Notes: generated by a model not told the origin, from the sequence alone. A DNA stretch of 60,895 bases from Methylophaga sulfidovorans (GCF_900114205.1 NZ_FOSH01000019.1:1-60895); one strand, 5' to 3'. Shown: positions 28,733 through 37,647, counted from the first letter of the stretch. A program made the numbers and translations.

Positions 28733-29380
28733 TTATATCCAGTAACTTGTTTTCGTCATCACCTTGGACGTGATGGCCATCAGTATTTTAACCGGCGTTG
28801 GCAGCTCAGCACCACCAGCATTCAAAGCCGTTGTTCTATGATGCAGCTCATCGTCACGCATTTGCTCAAGGACAGCACGACTTTTAACATCATGAGAGCT
28901 GATTTTTTCTAAATGTTCATCCAAATGTTTGACGACTTGTTTTTCTGTTTCAGCAACAAATCCTAAACTCCATTTATCACCGATCTTGCCTGCTACTGCT
29001 CCTATAGCAAAAGAGCTTATATACCAGAAAGGATTTAGAACGCTACGATGAGAAGACAGTGATTTGAGACGATCCTCACACCAAACCAGATGATCATTTT
29101 CTTCCAGTGCAGCTTGTTCCATAGCTTGACGCACTTCAGGTAGCTTCGCCGTTAACGCTTGCCCCTGATACAAAGCTTGTGCAGAAACCTCACCAGAGTG
29201 GTTAACTCTCATCAACCCAGCTGACTGTCTTTGCTCGACAGATGTTAAAGCTGAGTCCTCAATGAGTTCGCTGCCTGGTACTTGACGTTGAGTCGTCTCT
29301 GGCTGTCCGACTACAGTCGTGATGGCTTTATCTAATTCAACAATAACCCGATCAGAAAAACTCAACTGTCTTAATTTCAA
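28733..29380 (-). CDS. coq7: Ubiquinone biosynthesis hydroxylase Coq7
   Basis: Di-iron monooxygenase that hydroxylates demethoxyubiquinone in the last part of ubiquinone synthesis, an alternative to UbiF. The protein has the carboxylate-bridged ligands RVNHSGEVSAQALYQGQ, AALEENDHLVWCEDRL and MRDDELHHRTTA. I place the start at TTG 29380, which has GGGGAG eight bases upstream and gives 215 residues, the usual size. The longer frame from 29458 would overlap the upstream GGDEF gene and add 26 unlike residues. The ubiquinol it helps make is the substrate of the bo oxidase encoded at 55137-59030. Confidence 0.92.
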   Translation of the reverse strand: MKLRQLSFSDRVIVELDKAITTVVGQPETTQRQVPGSELIEDSALTSVEQRQSAGLMRVNHSGEVSAQALYQGQALTAKLPEVRQAMEQAALEENDHLVWCEDRLKSLSSHRSVLNPFWYISSFAIGAVAGKIGDKWSLGFVAETEKQVVKHLDEHLEKISSHDVKSRAVLEQMRDDELHHRTTALNAGGAELPTPVKILMAITSKVMTKTSYWI

Positions 29381-29399
29381 CCTAACAACTCCCCTGACA

Positions 29400-30458
29400 T
29401 TAAAATAACTCAATATCACCATGTACAACTTGAGATACTTGCTTAACCTTTCCTTCACTCAGTAAGCGACTGTAACTATGTACCTGGTTTCTACCATTAC
29501 CTTTTGCATAATAGAGCGCTTCGTCCGCCTCCCCAATAACATCTGCAGGCGATGGCTGGGAAGAGACTTCAACAAAACCAATGCTTATTGTTACTTGTTT
29601 TATCTGAGGAAAGTCGTGAGTTGCAACCATTTCTCGGATGCGCTCAAACGTCCTCATTGCATCTTCTTCATTCGGTGCTTTCAGAACAACTACGAACTCT
29701 TCACCACCATAACGATAAACCAGATCATCATCTCTAATAACACCAGAGGTCATTAATCGAGCAACAAGAATGATGACTTCATCACCGTATAAATGACCAA
29801 AATTGTCATTAATGGTTTTAAAGTTATCAATATCAATCACACCCAACCAATATTTGACTGCAAAAGTACGACGGCGGGAATCATTAGGAGATGACATCTC
29901 CTCATTAAAATGGGGAGCTTGGCGTACCAAAACTTTGGTAATTTCATCATCTAATGTTTCGCGGTTATATAAACCCGTTAATTTATCTTTCTGTGTTTTT
30001 TCAATCAGGACAAGATAATTAGAATAGACTCGAAGTAAACCATAAATTAATCTTTGGTCACCATTTGATGGTACCAGATCGGTTGATATCAATAAGACGG
30101 CAAAAATAGCGCCATGAGCATCAAATGCAGGATAAATAACATTCCACTTACCTTCATCATTTGAGATTAACTCAACATCTGCATTATTAATGGCTCGAAA
30201 AATGGCTTCACTAAGCTCGGATGGCTCGGTTATCAGGCGTGGATTTTCTTGGCTCGATACGATGACACTATTCACACAAAAAGCTAATAAACTTAGCTCA
30301 TGACTGCCTCGGTGTTCTCTTACGCGAAACAATCTGATGTCTTGAGAAGGAAAAATCTCATTAAGTGTTTTTAGAAGGCTTTTTTCTAGAACGTGGCGAT
30401 CATGATAGCTCGTAATCTCTGCAAGATTATCTATAATCCTTATACTGTTATGATTCAT
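29400..30458 (-). CDS. Diguanylate cyclase (GAF-like sensor + GGDEF)
   Basis: Makes c-di-GMP from two GTP. The 352-residue protein has an N-terminal GAF-like sensor region (about 1-165; for example VIYPAFDAHGAIFAVLLIS) and a C-terminal GGDEF domain: KLTGLYNRETLDDEI, VIDIDNFKTINDNFGH and active-site YRYGGEEFVVVL. An RxxD inhibition site (RDDD) sits five residues before GGEEF, so product inhibition is expected. The ATG at 30458 was preferred over a GTG two codons earlier. It lies 19 nt before coq7. Confidence 0.92.
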   Translation of the reverse strand: MNHNSIRIIDNLAEITSYHDRHVLEKSLLKTLNEIFPSQDIRLFRVREHRGSHELSLLAFCVNSVIVSSQENPRLITEPSELSEAIFRAINNADVELISNDEGKWNVIYPAFDAHGAIFAVLLISTDLVPSNGDQRLIYGLLRVYSNYLVLIEKTQKDKLTGLYNRETLDDEITKVLVRQAPHFNEEMSSPNDSRRRTFAVKYWLGVIDIDNFKTINDNFGHLYGDEVIILVARLMTSGVIRDDDLVYRYGGEEFVVVLKAPNEEDAMRTFERIREMVATHDFPQIKQVTISIGFVEVSSQPSPADVIGEADEALYYAKGNGRNQVHSYSRLLSEGKVKQVSQVVHGDIELF

Positions 30459-30607
30459 TGCCACATGCCTTGTATGCTCATGAATTAAGTGATCGATGTT
30501 GCAGTATCACTTAATATTAGTATGGGAATCCCCTACCCAATCGCACAACATATACTTTTTTTATTATTAAATCAATGGTTATGCCTTGATTTAAAAGACT
30601 TTAGGCT

Positions 30608-31555
30608 CTAATGTTCCAGATACTTAAATAGTGTATCCGCCAGATCTCTTGGCTGAAACTTGGACACATAGTCATCAGCACCTGCACCCACGCCCATTGC
30701 TTTATTTGCTTTAGCCGTCAACGATGAATGCATGATGACGGGTAAATTAACCATCCGTGGATCAGATTTAATTTTCTGTGTCAGAACATAACCATCCATT
30801 TCAGGCATCTCAACATCGGTCAAGACCATCTGAATTTCTGAGGTTATATCGCGTCCTTCCTGTTCACATTGGGCAGCGATCTTGTTTAGCATTTTCCATG
30901 CTTCTGCACCATTAACAGTGCCGATATGCTCAACCCCCATAACATCAAGTGTTTTGGTAATCTGTTTACGTGCGATGTTCGAGTCATCAGCAAAAAGTAA
31001 ACGATAATGGCCTTTTTTATCGACCTGTCTTATACCATCAAACACATTGTCGTCATAAAAGTCACCAGCATCAGCCAGCACTTTTTCAACATCCATAATC
31101 ATAACGAGTCGTTTATCATTTAACTCTGCGACAGCCGTCACCAATCCGCCCATGCGTTGAGAGATAAGTTGAGGCGGCTCTTTAACTTGCTCCCAATTAA
31201 GCCTTTGAATCGTATCTACTGAACTGACTAAGAATCCCTGAACATGCGTGTTATATTCAGTAATCATCAAAATACGTGGCTTATCTTTAGATCTGAGTTT
31301 GCAAAACTTCTGCAAGTTGATGATAGGCACCATATCGCCACGTAAACTAACAAAGCCCTCTACCCCGTCAGGCATTTCCGGTGCTGTTGTTATCTCAGGA
31401 ATATTCAACACTTCCCTGACTTTAAAAACGTTGATACCAAACAGTTCATTTCTTCCTGTTTCATCACTTGTCCCCAGACTGAACAACAACACCTCAAGGT
31501 GATTTGTACCAGCTAGCTTGGTGCGCTCGTCGATGGAATCAATAAATGTGGCCAT
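30608..31555 (-). CDS. cheV: CheV-type chemotaxis coupling protein (CheW-REC)
   Basis: Couples chemoreceptors to CheA and carries a phosphorylatable receiver for adaptation. The 315-residue protein has a CheW domain (about 20-165; ELFGINVFKVREVL, GFVSLRGDMVPIINL) and a receiver domain (about 185-312; RLLFADDSNIARKQI, phospho-acceptor in MVLTDVEMPEMDGY, and a final VSKFQP). No other chemotaxis gene is nearby, so it is an orphan cheV. A possible sigma-28 promoter lies upstream. Whether the protein serves flagellar or pilus taxis is not visible here. Confidence 0.92.
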   Translation of the reverse strand: MATFIDSIDERTKLAGTNHLEVLLFSLGTSDETGRNELFGINVFKVREVLNIPEITTAPEMPDGVEGFVSLRGDMVPIINLQKFCKLRSKDKPRILMITEYNTHVQGFLVSSVDTIQRLNWEQVKEPPQLISQRMGGLVTAVAELNDKRLVMIMDVEKVLADAGDFYDDNVFDGIRQVDKKGHYRLLFADDSNIARKQITKTLDVMGVEHIGTVNGAEAWKMLNKIAAQCEQEGRDITSEIQMVLTDVEMPEMDGYVLTQKIKSDPRMVNLPVIMHSSLTAKANKAMGVGAGADDYVSKFQPRDLADTLFKYLEH

Positions 31556-31606
31556 ATGAATTCTCGCAAAACTTCAGATAAATTAACGTGAATATGTCTA
31601 AAAATA

Positions 31607-31633
31607 ATAGCGGACATTAGCACGAAAGCTTGA
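31607..31633 (-). promoter_or_regulatory. Possible sigma-28 (FliA) promoter of cheV
   Basis: On the minus strand TCAAGCTT, exactly 11 bp, then TCCGCTAT resembles the flagellar consensus TAAAGTTT-N11-GCCGATAA (6 of 8 and 5 of 8 matches), 52 bp upstream of cheV. The fit is suggestive only. The rest of the 31634-31926 gap is AT-rich and shows no gene. Confidence 0.35.
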
Positions 31634-31926
31634 GCAGAGTTAGCCACAATATCTGAAAAATTATCAGACGTGTTAACAAGCCTCAATTAAATCATGAAGT
31701 TATCTTAGCTGCCAGAGAAAAATTATTCATATCGAGAAGTCATTTTTTACTGATGCCAAAGAGCGTGCGTGGAAATAAAAAATGATCAATCAGAATTGAG
31801 TAGCAGTAAAATTCGATGATTGTTAGAGTAGGATACTGAAGTCGTTTAAAGATTGTTCAATAATGACTTTAGAAATAGAATACAATTGAAAATCGAGACA
31901 TATACAGCAAAAGAATGCTGTCGGAA

Positions 31927-32013
31927 TGGTGCCCAGGGGGAGACTCGAACTCCCACGTACATAAGTACACTAGCACCTGAAGCTAGCGCGTCTACCAATT
32001 CCGCCACCTGGGC
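31927..32013 (-). tRNA. tRNA-Leu (anticodon CAG)
   Basis: The minus strand reads GCCCAGGTGGCGGAATTGG at the 5' end, anticodon stem-loop CTAGCTTCAGGTGCTAG (anticodon CAG at 31979-31977), a long variable arm (GTGTACTTATGTACG), a T-arm with GTTCGAGTC and an encoded CCA tail at 31929-31927. The 87-nt class II fold and identity elements match bacterial tRNA-Leu(CAG). Confidence 0.97.
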
Positions 32014-32025
32014 AACAGACGCGCA

Positions 32026-32054
32026 AAGATACAGAGTGAAACAAAAACTGTCAA
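32026..32054 (-). promoter_or_regulatory. tRNA-Leu promoter, overlapping the rnr start codon
   Basis: On the minus strand TTGACA (32054-32049), 17 bp and TATCTT (32031-32026) are followed by a GC-rich TGCGCGTC discriminator typical of stable RNA genes. The -35 box touches the first base of the divergent rnr start codon (ATG 32054). Confidence 0.8.
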
Positions 32055-34231
32055 TGACCAATAATAACGAAAACGATCCCTTTTTCGATAGAGAAGCCGA
32101 AAAATACGACAACCCAATCCCCAGTCGTGAATTTATCTTAGATATTCTTAAACAAAATAACACCCCATTATCGCGCAAAAATATCGCCAAACTAATTGAT
32201 GTTAAAGGTGAAGATGCTAACGAAGCACTTCGGCGGCGTTTACGTGCGATGGAACGTGATGGACAACTCCTTCGCAACAGAAAAGGCGCCTATGGTGTGG
32301 TTTCTAAGATGAACCTCATCAGTGGTCGCGTCATGGGCCATCCGGAAGGTTATGGCTTTCTTATACCTGATGAGGGAGGCGACGACCTTTTCCTGACCGA
32401 ACGTGAAATGCGAATGGTGCTTCATGGTGACCGTGCCCTAGCCCGTATCACCGGAACAGATAGAAAAGGTCGTAAAGAAGGTGCGATTGTTGAGGTAGTT
32501 AAACGCAGCAATGAACGTATTGTTGGCCGCTTGGTTCAGGATGCTGGAATTTATTATCTCATTCCCAATAACCGTCGAATCAGTCAGGACATTTTGATCC
32601 CGCCCAGCGATTTATTGAATGCTGAAGTTAATCAGATTGTCGAAGCAGAAATTACCGAGCAGCCAAATAAACACCGTTCCCCTCTAGGCAAAATTGTGAA
32701 TGTTCTGGGTGACCATATGGCACCAGGTATGGAAATTGATATCGCCCTGCGTGCGTTTGAATTACCACATGAATGGTCACCTCAAGCTGAAGAACAAGCC
32801 AATAATCTGGGTGAAACGATTCCTGAGAATGCAATAGAAGGCAGACTCGACCTTCGTGATATGCCTCTGGTCACTATTGATGGTGCTGATGCCAGAGATT
32901 TTGACGATGCTGTTTACGCTGAAAAACTGGAATCGGGCAACTGGCGTTTATGGGTGGCTATCGCCGATGTGTCACATTATGTTCTGCCTAACAGCCCGCT
33001 GGATCAGGACGCACAGGAAAGAGGCACGTCTGTCTATTTCCCTAGTCAAGTTATCCCCATGTTGCCTGAAGCTTTATCTAATGGCCTGTGTTCACTGAAC
33101 CCTGAAGTCGATAGATTGTGTATGGTCTGTGAAATGGAAATTGACCAGCAAGGTAAAACCGTTTCTTACCGTTTCCATGAAGCGGTGATGCACTCAAAAG
33201 CCCGGTTAACCTATGACAAAGTAGCGGCCATGCTTGTTGATAATGACACGGCTTTACGCGAGCAATATCAGCATGTATTACCTGCTGTTGAAACCATGTA
33301 TGACTTATATAAAGTCATGCTGGAAGCCCGCCATGAACGTGGTGCAATTGACTTTGAGATGACGGAAACGCAATTCATTTTTGATGAAAACAGAAAAATC
33401 AAATCGATAGAGCCACGTGAACGTAATGATGCTCACCGTCTTATTGAGGAATTTATGATTGCAGCCAACGTCAGCGCTGCGTTATTCCTGCTGGAAAATA
33501 AAATCCCCGCTTTATATCGTATTCATGAAACCCCGTCAGAAGAAAAACTCTCTGGCCTGAGGGACTTTTTAGGTGAACTCAGTTTATTTTTAGGCGGTGG
33601 TGAAGAACCAGAACCTCGCCATTACGCCTCATTACTAGCGACAGCCAGTAAACGGCCTGATGGTCATCTATTACAAACTGTTATGCTGCGTAGCATGAAA
33701 CAAGCGGTTTACAGTCCGGATAATGTTGGACACTTTGGTTTAGCGCTTGAAGCATACGCTCATTTCACCTCACCGATTCGTCGCTACCCTGATTTATTGG
33801 TGCATCGTGCAATTCGTCATGTTCTCAATCAGAGAAAAGACAAAAAGTGGCGTTATTCTCATGAGGAAATGGCTCAACTGGGTGAACATTGCTCAATGAC
33901 CAGCCGTCGAGCCGATGAAGCCACCAGAGACGTCAGTGACTGGCTTAAATGTGAATATATGCGTGATCGTGTGGGTGAAGTTCATGACGGCGTGATAAGT
34001 GGCGTCACTGGCTTTGGACTCTTTGTCGAACTAAGTGATATCTATATAGAAGGTTTAGTCCACGTCACTTCATTGAAAAACGACTATTACCAATTTGACC
34101 CGACTGGACATCGCCTTACCGGTGAGCGAACGCGCAAAGTGTATCGATTAGGTGATACATTAAAAGTCAAAGTGGCTCGCGTTGATCTTGATGAGAAAAA
34201 AATCGATTTGGAATTAGTCGAGACGAAATAA
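32054..34231 (+). CDS. rnr: Ribonuclease R
   Basis: Processive 3'-5' exoribonuclease that degrades structured RNA. From ATG 32054 the protein has 725 residues: an N-terminal winged helix (SREFILDILKQNNTPLSRKN), cold-shock domains, the RNB catalytic domain (TIDGADARDFDDAVYAE with the metal-binding Asp cluster; HFTSPIRRYPDLLVHRAI) and a C-terminal S1 domain (GEVHDGVISGVTGFGLFVEL). It lacks the long Lys-rich tail of E. coli RNase R (813). The frame stays open upstream through the tRNA gene, but that part is antisense tRNA and not protein-like. No room exists for a promoter other than inside or beyond tRNA-Leu. Confidence 0.95.
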   Translation: MTNNNENDPFFDREAEKYDNPIPSREFILDILKQNNTPLSRKNIAKLIDVKGEDANEALRRRLRAMERDGQLLRNRKGAYGVVSKMNLISGRVMGHPEGYGFLIPDEGGDDLFLTEREMRMVLHGDRALARITGTDRKGRKEGAIVEVVKRSNERIVGRLVQDAGIYYLIPNNRRISQDILIPPSDLLNAEVNQIVEAEITEQPNKHRSPLGKIVNVLGDHMAPGMEIDIALRAFELPHEWSPQAEEQANNLGETIPENAIEGRLDLRDMPLVTIDGADARDFDDAVYAEKLESGNWRLWVAIADVSHYVLPNSPLDQDAQERGTSVYFPSQVIPMLPEALSNGLCSLNPEVDRLCMVCEMEIDQQGKTVSYRFHEAVMHSKARLTYDKVAAMLVDNDTALREQYQHVLPAVETMYDLYKVMLEARHERGAIDFEMTETQFIFDENRKIKSIEPRERNDAHRLIEEFMIAANVSAALFLLENKIPALYRIHETPSEEKLSGLRDFLGELSLFLGGGEEPEPRHYASLLATASKRPDGHLLQTVMLRSMKQAVYSPDNVGHFGLALEAYAHFTSPIRRYPDLLVHRAIRHVLNQRKDKKWRYSHEEMAQLGEHCSMTSRRADEATRDVSDWLKCEYMRDRVGEVHDGVISGVTGFGLFVELSDIYIEGLVHVTSLKNDYYQFDPTGHRLTGERTRKVYRLGDTLKVKVARVDLDEKKIDLELVETK

Positions 34232-34234
34232 TAT

Positions 34235-34268
34235 AAATGGCTGTTATGAGAAACAATAACAGCCATTT
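34235..34268 (+). terminator. Terminator-like hairpin after rnr
   Basis: A 13-bp stem (AAATGGCTGTTAT at 34235-34247 with 34256-34268, 8-nt loop) starts just after the rnr stop codon and ends in TTT. Transcription of rnr probably stops here, so rlmB, the usual partner, is not linked. Confidence 0.75.
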
Positions 34269-34326
34269 CTCTCAATACAAGATGAAAGAGTCATCATGTT
34301 ATTTTGCATCTAAACAGAGATTTTCC

Positions 34327-34354
34327 TTGACCAGAAAAATAATCACAGTAGAAT
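34327..34354 (+). promoter_or_regulatory. Promoter of tRNA-His
   Basis: TTGACC (34327-34332), 16 bp and TAGAAT (34349-34354) lie about 57 bp upstream of the mature tRNA-His 5' end, leaving a leader to be cut by RNase P. Confidence 0.65.
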
Positions 34355-34410
34355 TATCGTCTTTCTTGAGGTCGACATCCTAAGTCATCCACACCTCAAA
34401 CAAGAATAAT

Positions 34411-34487
34411 GGTGAGTGTAGCTCAGTTGGTAGAGTCCCGGATTGTGATTCCGGTTGTCGTGGGTTCGAGCCCCATCACTCACCCCA
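34411..34487 (+). tRNA. tRNA-His (anticodon GTG)
   Basis: The cloverleaf has acceptor GTGAGTG/CACTCAC, D-arm AGCTCAGTTGGTAGAG, anticodon stem-loop CCGGATTGTGATTCCGG with GTG, T-arm GTGGGTTCGAGCCCCAT and an encoded CCA (34485-34487). The extra G at 34411 faces C73 (34484), the G-1:C73 pair that identifies tRNA-His. Confidence 0.97.
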
Positions 34488-34638
34488 CCTTCCCCCCAAA
34501 CTCCAGATAAATAGACAATACCCAGCGTAACGTTTGTCTATATCGCGTCGACGACAACCTCCATCTTTTTTATTAAAAATTTTCATCATTTTGAAACAAT
34601 GACTTGCATGAAAACTAAAAATTAATCTCGATTTTGGC

Positions 34639-34667
34639 TTGCAAGCTCCAAAATGCCTCCGTATAAT
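34639..34667 (+). promoter_or_regulatory. Promoter of tRNA-Thr
   Basis: TTGCAA (34639-34644), 17 bp and a perfect TATAAT (34662-34667) with a GCGC discriminator lie 14 bp upstream of the tRNA-Thr gene. The tRNA-Thr therefore has its own promoter and need not be co-transcribed with tRNA-His. Confidence 0.85.
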
Positions 34668-34680
34668 GCGCTTCTTCATT

Positions 34681-34756
34681 GCCGGTGTAGCTCAGTTGGT
34701 AGAGCAGCTGATTTGTAATCAGCGGGTCGTAGGTTCAAGTCCTATCTCCGGCTCCA
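34681..34756 (+). tRNA. tRNA-Thr (anticodon TGT)
   Basis: Starts GCCGGTGTAGCTCAGTTGG, anticodon stem-loop GCTGATTTGTAATCAGC with TGT, T-arm GTAGGTTCAAGTCCTAT and encoded CCA (34754-34756). The acceptor stem GCCGGTG/CTCCGGC has one U-U mismatch at its sixth pair, and the discriminator is U. Otherwise the fold is canonical. Confidence 0.93.
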
Positions 34757-34762
34757 GAATAT

Positions 34763-34798
34763 AAAAAGCCTCGTCAGTTTACTGCCGAGGCTTTTTTT
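34763..34798 (+). terminator. Rho-independent terminator of tRNA-Thr
   Basis: AAAAAGCCTCG (34763-34773), 12-nt loop, CGAGGCTTTTTTT. It is a strong GC stem with a T run 7 nt after the tRNA. It may also terminate the convergent GGDEF pseudogene. Confidence 0.92.
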
Positions 34799-34825
34799 AT
34801 TTCTTCGGTATTGTTATCTGCCATC

Positions 34826-35730
34826 TCAGGCTAAATTACAACACTCTTTATAAACCATCAGTTGATCCCTACCTGTTTTTTTAGCGGCATAAAGCATCAG
34901 ATCGGCATGTTTTAAAGCTAAATCAAAATTTGTTTGGCTTAGCTCATCAGAACTGACGGCACGAATACCAGCACTGGCCGAAACAGAAAGCGTCTCATTA
35001 CGTAACTCAACACGGATATTACGAATAGCGTCTAATAATGTTTTTGTAAACTTGGCAGCATGTTCTGCTTGAGCTCCTGACAGAATCACAAGAAACTCTT
35101 CGCCCCCCAACGCACAAGAATATCTGAAGCACGGATACTATCCGCCATGGCTTCAGCAGTACGCCTTAAAACGATGTCTCCTACATGATGACCATGTTGA
35201 TCATTAATCCGTTTGAAATAGTCCAAATCCACCATGATGACACTATAAGGACTGCTCAAACGCTGCATTAACGCAACTAAACGGCGTGCCCCCTGCTCGC
35301 CTTCTGTCCGGTTTGTCAGTCCAGTTACGCCATCAAGTGAAGTCACATCATCCAGTGGAATATGCATTTCCATCGCCCCACCATTTTCCATAGGCATTGC
35401 CATCACTTTAAATTTCTGGGGACCACTGTTGGTTTGATGAATGTGTAAATGGCTGATTGTTGTTTTCAGAGTCTGAGCATCAAGCTTTGGACAAGCTTCA
35501 CCATTCTCATTACATGGGCTGTCATAACCATGGCTCATTTTGTAGCACGGCTGGTCAATGTGACTATACTCATGAATAGCCTCTTGATTGGCACGCACCA
35601 CCATATAGTTGTTATCAATTACAGTCACAGGATAAGGTAAAACATCCAGCAAAGGCCATGCAGAATCAATTTGCTCCAGACTAATTAAATCCGTTGATTT
35701 TTTTTCTTTTGATCTTGGCTTTAGTTCCAT
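34826..35730 (-). pseudogene. PAS-GGDEF diguanylate cyclase gene with a frameshift at GGEEF
   Basis: Two overlapping frames make one protein. Frame 1 (35730-35086) encodes a PAS-like sensor with a Cys motif (CYKMSHGYDSPCNENGEACP) and the first half of a GGDEF domain (TGLTNRTEGEQGARRL, MVDLDYFKRINDQHGHHVGD), then runs into WGAKSFL and stops. Frame 2 (35110-34826) continues with GGEEFLVILSG to a normal GGDEF C-terminus. The switch is at a run of six G on the coding strand (35103-35108). Seven G would restore WGGEEF. It could be an inactivating mutation, phase variation, a programmed slip, or a sequencing error. Everything else in the gene looks intact, so the event is recent. Confidence 0.88.
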
Positions 35731-35837
35731 TTTAATCTCAACTATGGTTTACATTTACTGCCTCTATAAACAACCATACTCTCCGCATGGCTATAGTGTA
35801 AATATTTGAATAATCATGGTTTGAATGAGTAAGCGGT

Positions 35838-35871
35838 CATGGCAATAACCCATCGGGGAAACCCAGCTATG
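35838..35871. other. Possible structured RNA in the 35731-36138 gap
   Basis: The 408-bp gap between the broken cyclase gene and the EAL gene has no convincing gene. Within it, 35838-35871 can form an outer stem CATGGC/GCTATG enclosing GGG-GAAA-CCC (35855-35864), a GNRA-capped hairpin on the plus strand. This G+C island stands out from AT-rich flanks. No known riboswitch consensus is matched. The rest of the gap shows nothing I can name. Confidence 0.25.
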
Positions 35872-36138
35872 TCAGATTATTTCAGCAAAAAATATAAAAA
35901 CAGACAATTCGATAAAAGTAAAATTAGAGAACATACTTGCCAGAATTTAACCGGATATCGATACATCAGCGGTAATTTTTCATCATTTAAATAAGCCGGA
36001 TTGGGTTTTATCAAGTCTGTTGTAAATTCAGATGATGCCAGTTTTCGCCATATGGAAGTTTGCGCGTTAGCATTTCATAAACGAAAACAGGTCTGATACA
36101 GCATATCGAGCCAATGAAAAGCTCTGATTACAGATAGA

Positions 36139-37422
36139 TCAGTTTATGGCGAGATCTTCGTCAGGCCAATCAAGATCACAACAGAATACAAACATCTTTC
36201 CATTAACTTCTACAGCCTGAGACACAGTAATACACATATGAGAGCCAGCTACAGACAGGTATGGTCGACTTATTTGTGTTGTATTTGGATTGTGTATCGC
36301 TCTGAAGTGATAGTGTCTGTGCGACCAGTTCGCATTATCTCCGGAAAGTAATGGTGAAAAGCGGATATCCAGTTTTGCAGTGTATTTTTTTGAATACAGG
36401 CTTCTACCAATCTGATAACCAGATTCATCAAGTAAATAACAGCGCACAGCTCGTTCATCGTCAAACAATTCAGTCCCACACTCTTCAAAAGCCTGACCGT
36501 GTTGAAATGTACTAACCTCTTTTTCAAAAATTAACTGGAAAGCCCGGAAGTGTTGTTGAAGCTTACGGTCATATTGACTACGTACATTCTGATGTTGCTG
36601 TAAAAGCTGATCCATCGCCTTACCAAAATCAACGTCCTGCTGTAGATCAGGTTTAGGTGTAGCAAAATAGAACCCCTGGATCATGTCGGCATTACTGGAA
36701 ATAGCGACCAGTGCTTCTTTTTCCGACTCAACACCTTCAATGACGACTAGGCTCCCAGTCTCATGTATCAATGACACGATACCGGTGAGTATTCTTTCCA
36801 CCTTCATAGACTGGCCGGCTTTCTTAACCAGGCTGCGATCAATTTTCACAATATCAGGCTGCAAATTCCAGATACGATCAAAGTTAGAATGCCCAGCCCC
36901 AAAATCATCAATCGCAATTAAACATCCTAACCGACGGAAATGTTGAATCAGTTCTAGAAGGTATTCACGATCGTCAATTTCGCTCTCAAGGATTTCAATC
37001 ACAATCCGTCTGGCAGGCAGTTTAGTTTTTTGCATCAGGTCATGCATAAACCCTGCATCAGGACGCTCAGCGACAAGACATTGAGAATTAAGGTTGAGAA
37101 ATAACCAGGCATTATTATCAGGTTGATGAGAAAAGTTGGACGCATGGAGAAACCGACAGGTCCGATCTAGCTCCAGATGTTCACGCTGGTTGCTTGGTTG
37201 AGACATAATCTCAATCGGCGATACCGCTTTTCCCTCAATATCATTAGCACGTAGTAAACCTTCGTAGCCTACCGCTTTTCGGTGAGCAATACTGAAAATA
37301 GGTTGAAAAACCGATGTCAGGCAGAACGATTTATATGTTGTTTCATAATGGTGTTCATTCAGTGACAGTTCAGTCATCCCTACTCGTACCTTTGATTTGT
37401 GTGTGCAATGTGGTTTTAACAT
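36139..37422 (-). CDS. EAL-domain c-di-GMP phosphodiesterase with YkuI_C-like domain
   Basis: A 427-residue protein with an N-terminal EAL domain (about 30-270): SVFQPIFSIAHRKAVGYEGLLR (EGL in place of EAL), VIEILESEID, LIAIDDFGAGHSNFD, DIVKIDRSLV, VVIEGVESE and MIQGFYFATPKP. All metal-binding acidic residues appear present, so it is probably active. The C-terminal ~130 residues (RAVRCYLLDESGYQIGRSL; RPYLSVAGSHMCITVS) resemble the EAL-associated PAS/Cache-like domain of YkuI, a sensor. The start is ATG 37422 with AAGG seven bases upstream, and ATG at codon 16 is an alternative. It opposes the cyclases encoded nearby. Confidence 0.88.
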   Translation of the reverse strand: MLKPHCTHKSKVRVGMTELSLNEHHYETTYKSFCLTSVFQPIFSIAHRKAVGYEGLLRANDIEGKAVSPIEIMSQPSNQREHLELDRTCRFLHASNFSHQPDNNAWLFLNLNSQCLVAERPDAGFMHDLMQKTKLPARRIVIEILESEIDDREYLLELIQHFRRLGCLIAIDDFGAGHSNFDRIWNLQPDIVKIDRSLVKKAGQSMKVERILTGIVSLIHETGSLVVIEGVESEKEALVAISSNADMIQGFYFATPKPDLQQDVDFGKAMDQLLQQHQNVRSQYDRKLQQHFRAFQLIFEKEVSTFQHGQAFEECGTELFDDERAVRCYLLDESGYQIGRSLYSKKYTAKLDIRFSPLLSGDNANWSHRHYHFRAIHNPNTTQISRPYLSVAGSHMCITVSQAVEVNGKMFVFCCDLDWPDEDLAIN

Positions 37423-37596
37423 TACTTTACCTTAAATCTTAATGCGTCCGTTTATCAATTACCACAATAGTTCAAATCAAATATCCCGATGACAGCTTCA
37501 ACCACTAGAGGGTACAAAGCATAAGCAGGATCTAAGCCAATAATATTGAGTCCGAATCAGATGATAATAAAACGACAGTCTTCCATATAAAAACAA

Positions 37597-37621
37597 GAAG
37601 CCACTCTATTTAAGTGGCTTC
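37597..37621 (-). terminator. Terminator after the ANTAR regulator gene
   Basis: A 9-bp stem GAAGCCACT/AGTGGCTTC (37597-37605 and 37613-37621, 7-nt loop) is followed on the minus strand by TTGTTTTTATAT. It lies 27 nt after the stop codon of the ANTAR gene. Confidence 0.8.
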
Positions 37622-37647
37622 AATAATTATGTTTATCGTATTAATTA

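Noticed and set aside
31853..32053. N-terminal extension of RNase R
   Set aside because: The frame is open upstream of ATG 32054 but runs antisense through tRNA-Leu. The translated extension is unlike RNase R and has no ribosome site.
35838..35871. c-di-GMP riboswitch (GEMM) upstream of the broken cyclase gene
   Set aside because: The hairpin with GAAA loop is on the plus strand while the cyclase is on the minus strand, and the GEMM core motifs are not seen.
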